From the NCBI GenBank assembly GCA_002633025.1, contig NMRB01000762.1, positions 53,070 to 117,069 on the forward strand: DNA of 64,000 nt, in the 5' to 3' direction. Positions 39,501 through 49,966 of the stretch are shown here, in pieces (positions within the stretch are counted from its first letter, which is position 1; every line of letters begins with the position of its first letter). The translations under genes were made by a program, and so were the position numbers. Below the pieces are notes generated by a model. The model saw only the letters and a list, made by a program, of their open reading frames with translations, was not told the origin of the DNA and searched no databases. Source of the stretch: Notospermus geniculatus (Eukaryota; Nemertea; Pilidiophora; Heteronemertea; Lineidae).

Positions 39501-39634
39501 GGCCCAGTTTCACAAAGAATCTTAAGTCTAAAGTTTGACTTAAGTCATCATGTGACCAGGTTTCAGCAAATCAGATGGCTTCATTTCAGACTTAAGTTTT
39601 TTCTTAGACTTAAGATTCTTTGTGCAACTGGGCC
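39501..39634. mobile_element. 134-bp MITE, GGCCCAGTTTCAC ends, copy 1 only
   Basis: The ends GGCCCAGTTTCACAAAGAAT and inverse pair across long arms (CTTAAGTCTAA/TTAGACTTAAG). Flanks are CAG and CTG. The second copy (near 47102) reads AAAGCAGGTGTCAT without it. Confidence 0.85.
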
Positions 39635-40870
39635 CTGGTGTCATAGATTATAGCGATGTAATGCAGACTTTGATACATAAGATGGCCAGATTGGTAGGAT
39701 TTAACCCATTACAATCCAAATAATATCATGGCGGAGTTAATTTCTTCTTTTGCATGGAATCCTCGATTCTCACAGCATCGACCTTGGCCGTCCTCTCCCT
39801 TGCGCCATAAAAACGTTTTGTTTACCTCAACAAAATGAGAAGAGAACGAGCAAAAAGCAAACCACGCTGCGGAACTAATGAGCTGACAATACCTTTGGAA
39901 AGTGTGAGCAGTCTGTGATTGAAATTGCAACATTTCCCCAACATTGGCTCCTGGGAGCCATCGTCAGAGTTGTAGGTCTTTTTGCTCAGAATTTTCTGCA
40001 GTTGTGTGCAGCTTACGTACAGCTTGTTCGAACCCACAACCTTTAAGGTCTTGCGATACATATGCTTTCGCGCCCAAATGTCAGCGACTCGGCGACTTTG
40101 TGGTTAGTACGGTTCGATGAATATAACAACCCGCATGTCGTCAGGTCTGTGGTTTCCCGGATTATAGGTTGTTCCTGAATTTATTCAATGACATTTCTTA
40201 CCTCACTGCATGCAGAAAACCTACATGGATTCAAAAACGTATTGAGCGAAGAGGTTCCCCGAGCTTCAATAAATTTTTCAATAGCTTATAATCAGAAGAG
40301 GTCAGGAGCTGAACAACGTGGGTTATTTACATATGAATACTACTCATGTCATGTATTGTCAGAGGGTGTCTTCACTAAAACTGCTCTCATTTCTACACCT
40401 TGCGAGATATTTCGAAAATTCTTTTTGCATCGGATACCTTTCATCAGCACGGAGGGCTGTACAGAGGGATTTCTGAAATAAATAATTTTCCGCAAAGATA
40501 TTGCAAAAAATCATTTTTGCACCATTTTGGGCGACTAATTAGCCAATTAAAGCTAACAGAGGATGAATTTTGAGAAATCCCTCTGTGCAGCTATCGGGGC
40601 AACTTTGATACACCATGTGTCCAAAAGTTGGCCTCTCAGTCCTAATATGATGCAAATGGCGTCAAATCTAGTGAAAAAATATAGGGTAGTAATTAACCTT
40701 CGTTAATTAGTGTACTGTACTTACTATCATGTTGCTTTTTACATAAATCGACAGATAAGGGATAGATTCATCATAGAAAGGCAAGATTAGTACGATATTT
40801 CCCGCCGCCGTCGACTTATGCATCATTGATTTCCAGGATCCCAAAATTTTCGCATGTGTATCGCAAGACC

Positions 40871-41178
40871 TTAAGGCGGTGACAGACTGGCGCGTAAGCA
40901 ACGCGTTGGGAAAGCGTTACCCAATCAGGGAGGCGGTAACACGGACCGAATAAAGGCGGTGACAGACTAGTGCGTACGCGACGCGGAGCGACGCGTTTTC
41001 TTTTGTGTTTTTGCGCTCCACAGCACATGGTGCTCAGTGGTGCCTGAAAACACAAAAGAAAACGCTTAGCCCCGCGCGGCGTCGCGCTAGTCTGTCACCG
41101 GCTTTACCTACCGAAGAATGTGATCGGCGGAACGCCTGCGCGACGCGTCGCGCACGCGCCAGTCTGTCACCGGCTTTA
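40871..41178. mobile_element. MITE with GGCGGTGACAGACTGG ends, hosting a relative
   Basis: The outer element runs from AAGGCGGTGACAGACTGGCG to CGCCAGTCTGTCACCGGCTT. A related element with the same ends (about 40952-41105) interrupts it after CGGACCGAA. The uninterrupted outer element is at 47512-47664. Confidence 0.85.
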
Positions 41179-41263
41179 TACAACACGAAGTAATGGTGGT
41201 CAGAAACTGAACAGGGGATTATACCCATGATACAATAGGAAATAGGTGATTGGCTGGAGCTAC

Positions 41264-41414
41264 AAGGCGGTGACAGACTGGCGCGTACGCAGCGCGTCAT
41301 GTAGGCGTTCCGCCAATCAGATTCTTCGGTAGGTGTTTCGGTCCGTGTTACCGTCTCCCTGATTGGTGGAACGCTTTCCCAACGCGTTGCTTACGCGCCA
41401 GTCTGTCACATGCC
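41264..41414. mobile_element. Further copy of the GGCGGTGACAGACTGG MITE
   Basis: Complete, in inverted internal orientation relative to 40871-41178 (GATTCTTCGGTAGGTGTTTC instead of its inverse). A 3' half copy lies at 41630-41716. Confidence 0.8.
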
Positions 41415-42862
41415 AAAGAACGTGTTGCGAGATATTTAGTGTGCGGGCCGTCACAGGAGTGACTTTTCGATGACTCGAGGCGATTATGGTTGTCCACATG
41501 CGACTTTCTAATGACCAACACTGCAGGGGAGCTTGCGGTCCTTGAGTTCGGTGCCCCCCCCCCACCTCCCTTGTTGGCACCTCCCCGTTCTGGCGCTCCT
41601 GCTACGGACACATGACGGGATATCCCAACACGGACCGAAACAGTTACCGAAGAACCTAATTGAGGGAACGCTTGCACAACGCGTCGCGCACGCGCCAGTA
41701 TGTCACCGGCTTTACTTACCATATGACAGTGTATCCTATTAAAACGCCACACTCCACGTGCTTTGAATGTAAAATCAAAACACTGCGTATATCCGAGTAC
41801 AGATCAACACGATAGAGACACACAGACAATGAATGTGCTAGTGATCTCAATATGTCAATTTAACAAGATAACAATTAATTACCGGTATTATCAAAAATCA
41901 GTGATAAACCCGAACAGTGACAACGTGTTGACCAAAGTCACTGAATGAAGAGAAACGTCACGTATCCAATCGGACATCATGTCGTCTGCCTCGGGATTCC
42001 TAAAAAAAGTTCATGCCATTGTCGATGTTTATATAGTCCTTGGTGTTTTGCCGCTCGGCGAAAGATTGAACCGCACTTCTTGCCCCTTGACACACGCGGC
42101 GGGGGAAAATGGCTGTCGCTCCGCTGAAAGTAGCCCCTCGTCTGTCAGCAGACGAGAGGATCAGCAGCATCGGCGCAGTAGGCTTCTCACTCCTTTAGAA
42201 ACCTGCCATCGTTCCCTCCATTGCACTATTCACTCGTCAAAGATTATATTCTCCAAAAGAAAGTCCTGACCCAAACCACTTGAATCGGAGTCACTCAATA
42301 GATGGCCCGATTTGACTTTAACGCGTTCGCGTTGAAAAACTTTTGAGTTCACAACCGTGACGTCTGCTCAGGTAAATAACATTGAAACCCCGCCAGCTCC
42401 CTAGTTGTTCACAGTTATCAGCAAAAAGATATCAGAAAGGCACTTTGTACAGCAATATTTGGCAGTCGGCCCGGTTGGATTCATTCAAACCTGGCCCCAT
42501 GCGCAATATACTACTGCCAGTCGCACTCAAAAGTATCGCCGCTCATGTCCTAGGTCGAGGATGCCGTCTGCTCGGCCAAAAATTCAAAAGACGGCGGCGG
42601 AAATGAAAGATCACGAACTCATCCCAGTGAGTTGAGAATGCACCCTGAGGTTCTCCTCCAGGTGCTTTAAATATTTGCCAAGGAAAAAATCTCTTGAGGT
42701 AATTCCTCTACCGCTTCCCGGAGTCTGTAGACCGCAAATAGTCCGGCTGTACCATTCTTTATCAGTGCCGAATACTTCACTTTCACTGCGCTAATCCAAC
42801 GCGATAAGTGGGAGATCCGAATACCACCCAATCCGGAACACGACTCGCACTGCGATCACAAT

Positions 42863-43231
42863 AGCGAGGTTTCGCAAATCTGACGAAACACGAAGTACGA
42901 AATTCAACTTCATTTCCAGGACCTAATGTATTTCTGGAGATGGTTGGTACCACAAATGTCCCTTCTGCCGGTGCGTCTTTTAGCATGTCATGTAAGACCG
43001 AGAGGGTTATGGTGCATCTTGAATTTTTAAAAACGAAGTGGATACGAAAGATAAATTTCAAAGTTTAATATACACTGTAACTCTATCGGTCTAACGTCAT
43101 ACGCTAAAAGGCGCTCTTGCAGCAGGCGATATTTGTGGTACAACCATCTCCTGAAATACATTATGTCATGGAAGTGAAGTCCAATTTCGTATTTCGTACT
43201 TCGTGTTTCGTCAGATTTGCGAAACCTCACT
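42863..43231. mobile_element. Palindromic MITE, AGCGAGGTTTCGC ends (copy 1)
   Basis: Ends AGCGAGGTTTCGCAAATC and inverse, with arms through GACGAAACACGAAGTACGAA. The right flank is ATT. Copy 2 at 48850-49235 has ATT on both sides. Confidence 0.85.
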
Positions 43232-43480
43232 ATTATAACTTAAAGATATCCACTTTTCCTCTTTGAGGAATACTCCCGGCACACCGGTTTCCTCCTGCTG
43301 CACATCAATCAATCCAATGTTGTCTTTAGATTTAGAATTCCGCATTTGTCGCTCAGCGCTCCATTCAACATTCAGCTTCCTAAATCCCTGAATGACTTTC
43401 CATCGGACGTACAATCTTTCCCAGACAAATACACACCTTAATTTACCGAATTTGGAGAGTTTAATATTGTCCTGTTCACT

Positions 43481-43650
43481 CCTGATGATGGGTATACTCG
43501 ACTTCCTCGCTTCGAAGTGACTCGAGAGTAGGCCGTTTACAATTGGTATGGCTAAAATAAGGATTCCTGATGATGGGTATACTCGACTTCCTCGCTTCGA
43601 AGTGACTCGAGAGTAGGCCGTTTACAATTGGTATGGCTAAAATAAGGATT
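43481..43650. repeat. 85-bp tandem duplication, copy 1 only
   Basis: Two units beginning CCTGATGATGGGTATACTCG and ending GCTAAAATAAGGATT follow each other directly. The second copy of the segment (49555-49640) has one unit. Confidence 0.85.
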
Positions 43651-43668
43651 CCATTCGTCAAAGCTCGC

Positions 43669-43957
43669 GTGATATCTGATAAACCTTTGACACAACTCAT
43701 CATATTCTTCGTCTGAGGTCTCGAACCCCATTACTTTCTGAACCATCAACTTTCCAAGTCCCATCTCGACATATTGATCCGCTATCTTGACATGTGTCAT
43801 TTCTTGTAATGAGTCACTCAACCGCAGGGAAACCGACTGAGGAGAAGTTGATTGGATGCCGTATCGCGAGTCGAGAGCGGTCCGTGGAATTATCAAATGG
43901 TACTTCACTTGGTGGACAGTTATTCTCAGAAACCAGTGGTTCTGAGTCGCGACACAC
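43669..43957 (-). CDS. Unidentified possible exon (copy 1)
   Basis: After acceptor cctgacag the minus strand stays open for 96 codons, including LRLSDSLQEMTHVKIADQYV then EMGLGKLMVQKVMGF and ETSDEEYDELCQRFIRYH. The same length and frame are kept in the second copy (49678-49966) with a handful of amino-acid changes. The second copy ends at a GT donor, this one at GC. I recognise no family. The opposite strand is also open, so coding status is unproven. Confidence 0.3.
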
Positions 43958-44132
43958 CTGTCAGGTGATATCATGCAGGAATTTCATTCAATAGGAGCAG
44001 TCGACCGCGGTTATTTCCAAAAGATGGCAGTAAAGTTCTAGCCGACCAATGCAAAAGAAAATTCTCTTGATTGGTGCTCAATCAAGCATGAATGGGTCTG
44101 GTAGGCATTGGATTGGGCCGTAGTGACACTTA

Positions 44133-44650
44133 GGACCGATTTAATAGACGTTTGCTAATACCCCCATCACACTGAGCTAGTTCTCAGTACGTTCTTGAAA
44201 ATTTTGCCGAACGGGCTCAAACTGTGTGCGAACAGAGTGGACGTAGTGGCAACTTTTTACAGTCTTTTTACGAACTTCAGGGATGGGCTGGGACGGGAAG
44301 AGTGCTCCACAACTTTGAGATAACTTATTTGGCCAACTTCACACGTTCTAGCCCGCCCGTTTTACGATTTTATTAGGACGTGGCAGGACGTTTTGAGAAC
44401 TACTCCAGTGTGACAGGCCCTTTAGCTGACCATTGGTTCCACCAAAAATAGATAAGCGAGCGAAAAATGTACCCCTAAATTTTCACCAAAAAACCCGGTT
44501 TGGATGGATATTTTAAGCGCTGTACAGAGCTTAGAAAGCGGGGCTTTTGGGGGGGGGGGATTTAGTTGTACATTTTTCGCTCGCTTATATCTACATGTAT
44601 TTTTGGTGGAACCCAATGGTTAGCTTAGCAAACGTCTATTAAATCGGCCC
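44133..44650. mobile_element. MITE containing two other MITEs, copy 1 only
   Basis: The outer ends are GGACCGATTTAATAGACGTT and the inverse of AACGTCTATTAAATCGGCCC. Inside, one element (about 44157-44420) has ends with TCACACTG and AGTTCTCA, and a second (about 44433-44614) has GGTTCCACCAAAAATAGATA ends with AAGCGAGCGAAAAATGTAC arms. The second copy of the locus (50200) lacks the whole block. Confidence 0.8.
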
Positions 44651-46043
44651 TTGTTGGTCAGCTCACGTGATGAAACAGCGACAAAGCCACGCGTCCTTGA
44701 CGCGTCCTCTTTTTGCTGAGTGGCGTTTTACGATGGTTGATGACGAAAGACCTCGAAGTGCATGAGAGGTTTATGCCGCGTTCTCGCCCCCTGCCGATTA
44801 AGACAAGGCAAATCGTTTTAAGAGTTTGGGGCACTTATTGGTGGCGATATCATTCAAATAAAGCAATATAGCTGGGGTATCAATGCCACTGATATTGGAC
44901 GCGATCAATCTGATTACAAATGGAGTCATTGATTGCTTTCTGAGAACACTAGAAAGCCTGAAGTACCAGTAGCTGACCTTTCCGACCTCCTCCTTCACCC
45001 CGCTCGTAAACCTAATCGTTATTGGTCATCTTGATACTGATACAGATATTGACAATGCAGTCAACTGATGGTGACTAATGCCCGCTGTACACGATCAAAT
45101 TTTTCATCCGATTTTCTAAATATGCTCAATAAAGGCCTGCATGCGGGTTTATATCGGGTGGGCAAAAAAAAACGCATCGAACTTCAAATCTTGATTTCTC
45201 AACAACTGTCTATTATAACTCAATGAAATTTGGTGCCGTATAATGTAAAGATGTTTTGTTTCATGTGTGAAATTTTTGCATTGATACCTTTGGTATTAGC
45301 ACCGTATCGCTTAAAAATCATTGTAAAAATGTGTGATTCCGGAGTCCAATAAGATATGAAAAATCCCGTCCCGAACTTCACGTTTCTATTTCTCAAAAAC
45401 TATTCATTATAACCCAATGAAAATTAACTCAATACTGTTCCTTGGCTATGCCGCTAAAATGTGAAAGTTTCAACACATTATCTTTGGTATGGCAGTTAAT
45501 GTGCCGGGGTTTGTTTTGTAGTTTGTGGCCTGATGGGGGAAGGAAAACCGCAAGAGAAAGATATTTCGAGTGATGGAAATGAACAGCTCTTTGGACTAGG
45601 GGATGTATGGTTTGTAGGAATGTAGCTAGAGTAGAGGAGCGGCCTTCAAGAAGTTACGCACTGTAGGTCGCCGCACTGTTTCTTTAAAAAGTTTAAAGAG
45701 ACAGTCTGTTCGTGGCCCGCTTTTGGTAAAGTGTGCCGTATATACCCCCACAGAGACCCTATTGGTCAATTCGTACCACACGAGAGCAAAGACAGGCAGC
45801 CTATTGGTCAACTAACCACACGAATGCCAAGAGTCCCGGCGGCAGCCAACTGGCCCCAACTTACCAACAGCGACGGCAAAAGGACAGGGCAGCCCATTGG
45901 TCAACTAACCACATGCGAAGGCCCGGCAAGAGGCAGACAGCCTGTCCGGCAACTTACCACACGACGGCAAAGGGACACGGCAGCCTATTGGTCAGCTGAT
46001 CAAACGACGGCCAAGAGACACGGCAACCTATTGGTCAACTTAC

Positions 46044-46561
46044 CACATGAGCTTAAATACAGCCAGCTGCCCTCCGTCCAACGTCAGCAACCACTTGTGT
46101 GAGGTCCCCGCGCTGTAGGACGTCTCATCACCGAAGACATCCACTTTCACAATGGGAGCCATGTACAGCGCCCTCAGGACCACCTCCACGTCCTTATATT
46201 CGCCGTACAATGAATACGGCGTTATAGACTTTTCTGCAACCTTCCATGCAGCGGTGAACTGATTGTGTCGATCAGCATTCTCCTCCTTCATTTTCTTCAT
46301 CTTCAAGGTCAGATTCTTCTGAAGGTCAGACTCGCCAACCTTGTCGAACGCCTTTATCATCTTGGCAATTAGCTCGTTTTTGTCACCCAGTGATTTCCGT
46401 TGCGATCTGGCCCGAGCAATCAGTTCCACTAATTCCTCATCCCTCTGTCTCTGGTCAGACATTTGCATCATGAAGATGGCATTGCCGAAGACGATGATGG
46501 CGAGGAGGGTTATCAATACGGTGTTCTTCCGTATTTGATGGAGCCATCTTAGGATGAGCAT
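46044..46561 (-). CDS. Second copy of FAM20 exon 1
   Basis: The 518-base exon has the same start, length, frame and donor as 38390-38907. I count about 15 base changes, roughly half of them silent (changes such as LGEKNEQIGK to LGDKNELIAK, YGDYED to YGEYKD). The anchor and GGQLAVFK are unchanged. No copies of exons 2-7 follow before the first segment, so it would have to splice onto the exons at 37274 and below if this order is real. Confidence 0.9.
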
Positions 46562-46627
46562 GCTGTCATGCCGTCAGTAGAGAGTTGGTCCCTCTCTTTT
46601 GCTTCATCTGGAAGAGAGAGAGCAAAC

Positions 46628-46914
46628 AGGATGAAGGTCACGCTCAAGGTCATATTGGGATGTCAAGGACACAGAGGGACATCGTCAGGGAGAGGAGTCA
46701 AGGTCATACGGCGAAGTCAAGGACACAGATAGACAGAGTGAGAGAAAGGAGTCAAGGTCATGTGAAAGGAGTCAAGGTCACAGAGGGGCATTGAGAGAGA
46801 GGACACAAAGGAATCACGCTCATTGACCAGAGAGGAGTTATATATGAGATTGCCAAGAGAGGTGTCAAGGTCATAGAGAGGAGTCAAGGTCAGAAGGAAG
46901 AGTCAAGGTCATGT
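46628..46914. promoter_or_regulatory. TCAAGGTCA array, second copy
   Basis: Seven exact TCAAGGTCA motifs again lie upstream of the exon 1 copy. The unit count between the two copies is maintained although spacers differ. Confidence 0.5.
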
Positions 46915-47511
46915 TTTCATCTTTAGTGCGACGTTGACAATCGGAAGATGGGCCAAGCCTAGAGTGATTTCGTTCTCAATTAACTGGTTTGTAATCTATA
47001 CCAGTCAGTTGAGATCGTATTTTAAGCTTGATTAGTGAGGTCATTCTCCTTATACCTGAATGGAGAAGTTTGGTTATTCTGCGTCTTAAGTTAATGAAAG
47101 CAGGTGTCATAGATTACAGCGATGTAATGCAGACTTTGATACATAAGATGGCCAGATTTTAACCCATTACAATCCAAATAATATCATGGGGGTGTTATTT
47201 TCTTTGCATGGAATCCTCGATTCTCACAGCATCAGGCTACTCAACCTTGGCCGTCCTCTCCCCCTGTGCCATAAAAACGTTTTGTTTACTTCAACGAAAT
47301 GAGAAGAGAACGAGCAAAAAGCAACCAAGCTGCGGAACTAATGAGCTGACAATACATTTGGAAAGTGTGAGGAGTCTGTGATTGAAAATGCAACATGTTC
47401 CCCCCGTAAACATTGGCTCATGGGCATCGTCAGAGTTGTAGGTCTTTTTGCTCAGAATTTTCTGCAGTTGTGTGTAGCTTACGTACAGCTTGTTCGAACC
47501 CAGAACCTAAG

Positions 47512-47664
47512 GCGATGACAGACTGGCGCGTAAGCAACGCGTTGGGAATTAAAGCGTTACCCAATTAGGGAGGCGGTAACACGGACCGAAACACCTACCG
47601 AAGAATGTGATTGGCGGAACGCCTGCACGACGCGTCGTGCACGCGCCAGTCTTTCACCGGCTTT
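47512..47664. mobile_element. Uninterrupted GGCGRTGACAGACTGG MITE (copy 2)
   Basis: Orthologue of the outer element at 40871-41178. It reads CGGACCGAAACACCTACCGA straight through the position where the inner element sits in copy 1. Confidence 0.8.
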
Positions 47665-48596
47665 ATCTCCCCGTTCCGACGCTCCTGCTACGGATATCCC
47701 AACTTTAACTTACCATACGACAGTGTGTCCTGTTAAAGCAACGTCACACTCCACGTGCTGTGAATGTAAAATCAAAACACTGCGTATATCCGAGTATATA
47801 TACAGATCAACACGATAGAGACACAGACAATGAATGTGCTAGTGATCTCAATATGTCAATTTAACAAGATATTAATTATTATTATCAAAAATCTGTTGTA
47901 AACCCGAACAGTACAACGTGTTGACCAAAGTCACTGAATGAAGAGAAACGTCACGTATCCAATCGGACATCATGTCGTCTGCCTCGTGATTCCTTAAAAA
48001 CAAGTTCATGAAATTGTCGATGTTTATATCCTTGGTATTTTGCCGCTCGGCGAAAGATTGAACCGCACTTCATGCCCCTTGACACACGCGGCGGAGGAAA
48101 ATCGCTGTCGCTCCTCTGAAAGTAGCCCCTTGTCTGTCAGCAGACGAGAGATGAGCAGCATCGGGGCAGGCTTCTCACTCCTTTAGAAACCTGCCATCGT
48201 TCCCTGGCACTATTCACTCCGCGTCAAAGATTATGTTTTCCAAAAGAAAGTCCTGACCCAAACCACTTGAATCGGAGTCACTCAATAGATGGCCCGAATT
48301 TGACTTTAACGCGTTCAGGTTGAAAAACTTTGAGTTCACAACCGTGACGTCTGCTCAGGTAAACAACATTGAAACCCCGCCAGCTCCCTAGGTGTTCACA
48401 GTTATCAGCAAAAAGATATCAGAAAGGCACTTTGTACAGCAATATTTGGCAGTCGGCCCGGTTGGACTCATTCAAACCTGGCCCCATGCGCAATATACTA
48501 CTGCCAGTCGCACTCAAAAGTACGCCGCTCATGTCCTAGGTCGAGGATGCCGTCTGCTAGGCCAAAAATTCAAAAGACAGCGGCGGAAATGAAAGA

Positions 48597-48777
48597 TCAC
48601 GAACTCATCCAAGTGAGTTGAGAATGCACCCTGAGGTTCTCCTCCAGGTGCTTTAAATATTTGCCAAGGAAAAAAATCTCTTGAGGTAATTCCTCTACCG
48701 CTTCCCGGAGTCTGTAGACCGCAAATAGTCCGCCTGTACCATCCTTTATCAGAAAAGAAGACTTCACTTTCATTGCG
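48597..48777 (-). CDS. Unidentified possible terminal exon (copy 2)
   Basis: After attag the frame reads AMKVKSSFLIKDGTGGLFAV then YRLREAVEELPQEIFFLGKY and LKHLEENLRVHSQLTWMSS, then a stop. In the first copy (about 42617-42793) one A is missing from an A-run, which shifts the frame to an early stop (QEIFSLANI). No family recognised. It lies downstream, on the same strand, of the possible exon at 49678-49966. Confidence 0.3.
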
Positions 48778-48849
48778 CTAATCCAACACGATAAGTGGGA
48801 GATCCGAACACCACCCAATCTGGAACGCGACTCGCACTGCGATCACATT

Positions 48850-49235
48850 AGCGAGGTTTCGCAAATCTGACGAAACACGAAGTACGAAGTTCAACTTCAT
48901 TTCCAGGACCTGATGTATTTCTGGAGGTGGTTGCTACCACAAATGTCCCTTCTGCCGGTGCGTCTTTTTTAGCATGTCATGTAAGACCGAGAGGGTTATG
49001 GTGCATCTTGAATTTTTAAATTTCCACTTCGTATTTACGAAGTGGATACGAAAGATAAATTTCAAAGTTTAATATACACTGTAACTCTATCGGTCTAACG
49101 TCATACGCTAAAAGATGCTCTTGCACCAGGCGATATTTGTGGTACAACCATCTCCTGAAATACATTATGTCATGGATGTGAAGTCCAATTTCGTATTTCG
49201 TACTTCGTGCTTCGTCAGATTTGCGAAACCTCACT
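48850..49235. mobile_element. Palindromic MITE, AGCGAGGTTTCGC ends (copy 2), ATT duplication
   Basis: ATT at 48847-48849 and 49236-49238 flanks both ends. Arms as in 42863-43231. Confidence 0.85.
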
Positions 49236-49393
49236 ATTATAACTTAAAGATATCCACTTTTCCTCTTTGCGGAATACTCCTGGCACACCGGTTTCCTCCT
49301 TCTGCACATCAATCAGTCCAATGTTGTCTTTAGATTTAGAATTCTGCGTTTGTCGCTCAGCGCTCGATTCAACATTCAACTTCTAAATCCCTG

Positions 49394-49449
49394 GGCTGGG
49401 TTGCACAAAAATCATGTTAGCGCTAACATGAGTTTTGTGCAACCGGCCC
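49394..49449. mobile_element. 56-bp miniature inverted-repeat insertion, CTG duplication
   Basis: The insert GGCTGGGTTGCACAAAA...TTTTGTGCAACCGGCCC is almost a perfect palindrome around TTAGCGCTAA. CTG flanks both sides (49391-49393 and 49450-49452). Copy 1 (near 43389) reads AATCCCTGAATGAC with a single CTG. Confidence 0.9.
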
Positions 49450-49677
49450 CTGAGCGACTTTCCGTCAGACGTACAATCACATTCCCAGACAAATACACAC
49501 CTTAAATTTGGAGAGTTTAATATCGTCCTGTTCACTCTTATTGCGGGTTACATTCCTGATGATGGGTATACTCGACTTCCTCGCTTCGAAGTAACTCGAG
49601 AGTAGGCCGTTTACAATTGATATGGCCGAAATGAGGATTCCATTCGTAGCATTCCACATCTACCAGTCAAAGGTCAC

Positions 49678-49966
49678 GTGATATCTGATAAACCTTTGAC
49701 ACAACTCATCATACTCTTCGTCTGAGGTCTCGAACCCCATTACTTTCTGAACCATCAACTTTCCAAGTCCCATCTCGACATATTGATCCGCCATCTTGAC
49801 ATGTGTCATTTCTTGTAATGAGTCACTCAACCGCAGGGCAACCGACTGAGGAGAAGTTGATTGGATGCCGTATCGCGAGACGAGAGCGGTCCGTGGAATT
49901 ATCAAATGGTACTTCACTTGGTGGACAGTTATTCTCAGAAACCAGTGATTCTGAGTCGCGACACAC
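49678..49966 (-). CDS. Unidentified possible exon (copy 2)
   Basis: Open for 96 codons between acceptor gtgacag and donor CAC|gtgacc. Differs from copy 1 by D to V, S to A and I to M changes among others. Confidence 0.3.

Noticed and set aside
40871-41716. Possible CRISPR-like array of spaced repeats
   Set aside because: The repeats are inverted MITE ends in eukaryotic sequence with no regular spacers.
41979-42269. 96-codon plus-strand open frame
   Set aside because: The second copy of the locus (near 47970) has a stop after five codons, so the frame is not maintained.
44798-44998. Minus-strand open frame with YWYFRLSSVLRKQS
   Set aside because: The second copy (about 50705-50910) breaks the frame near its end and no splice context was convincing.
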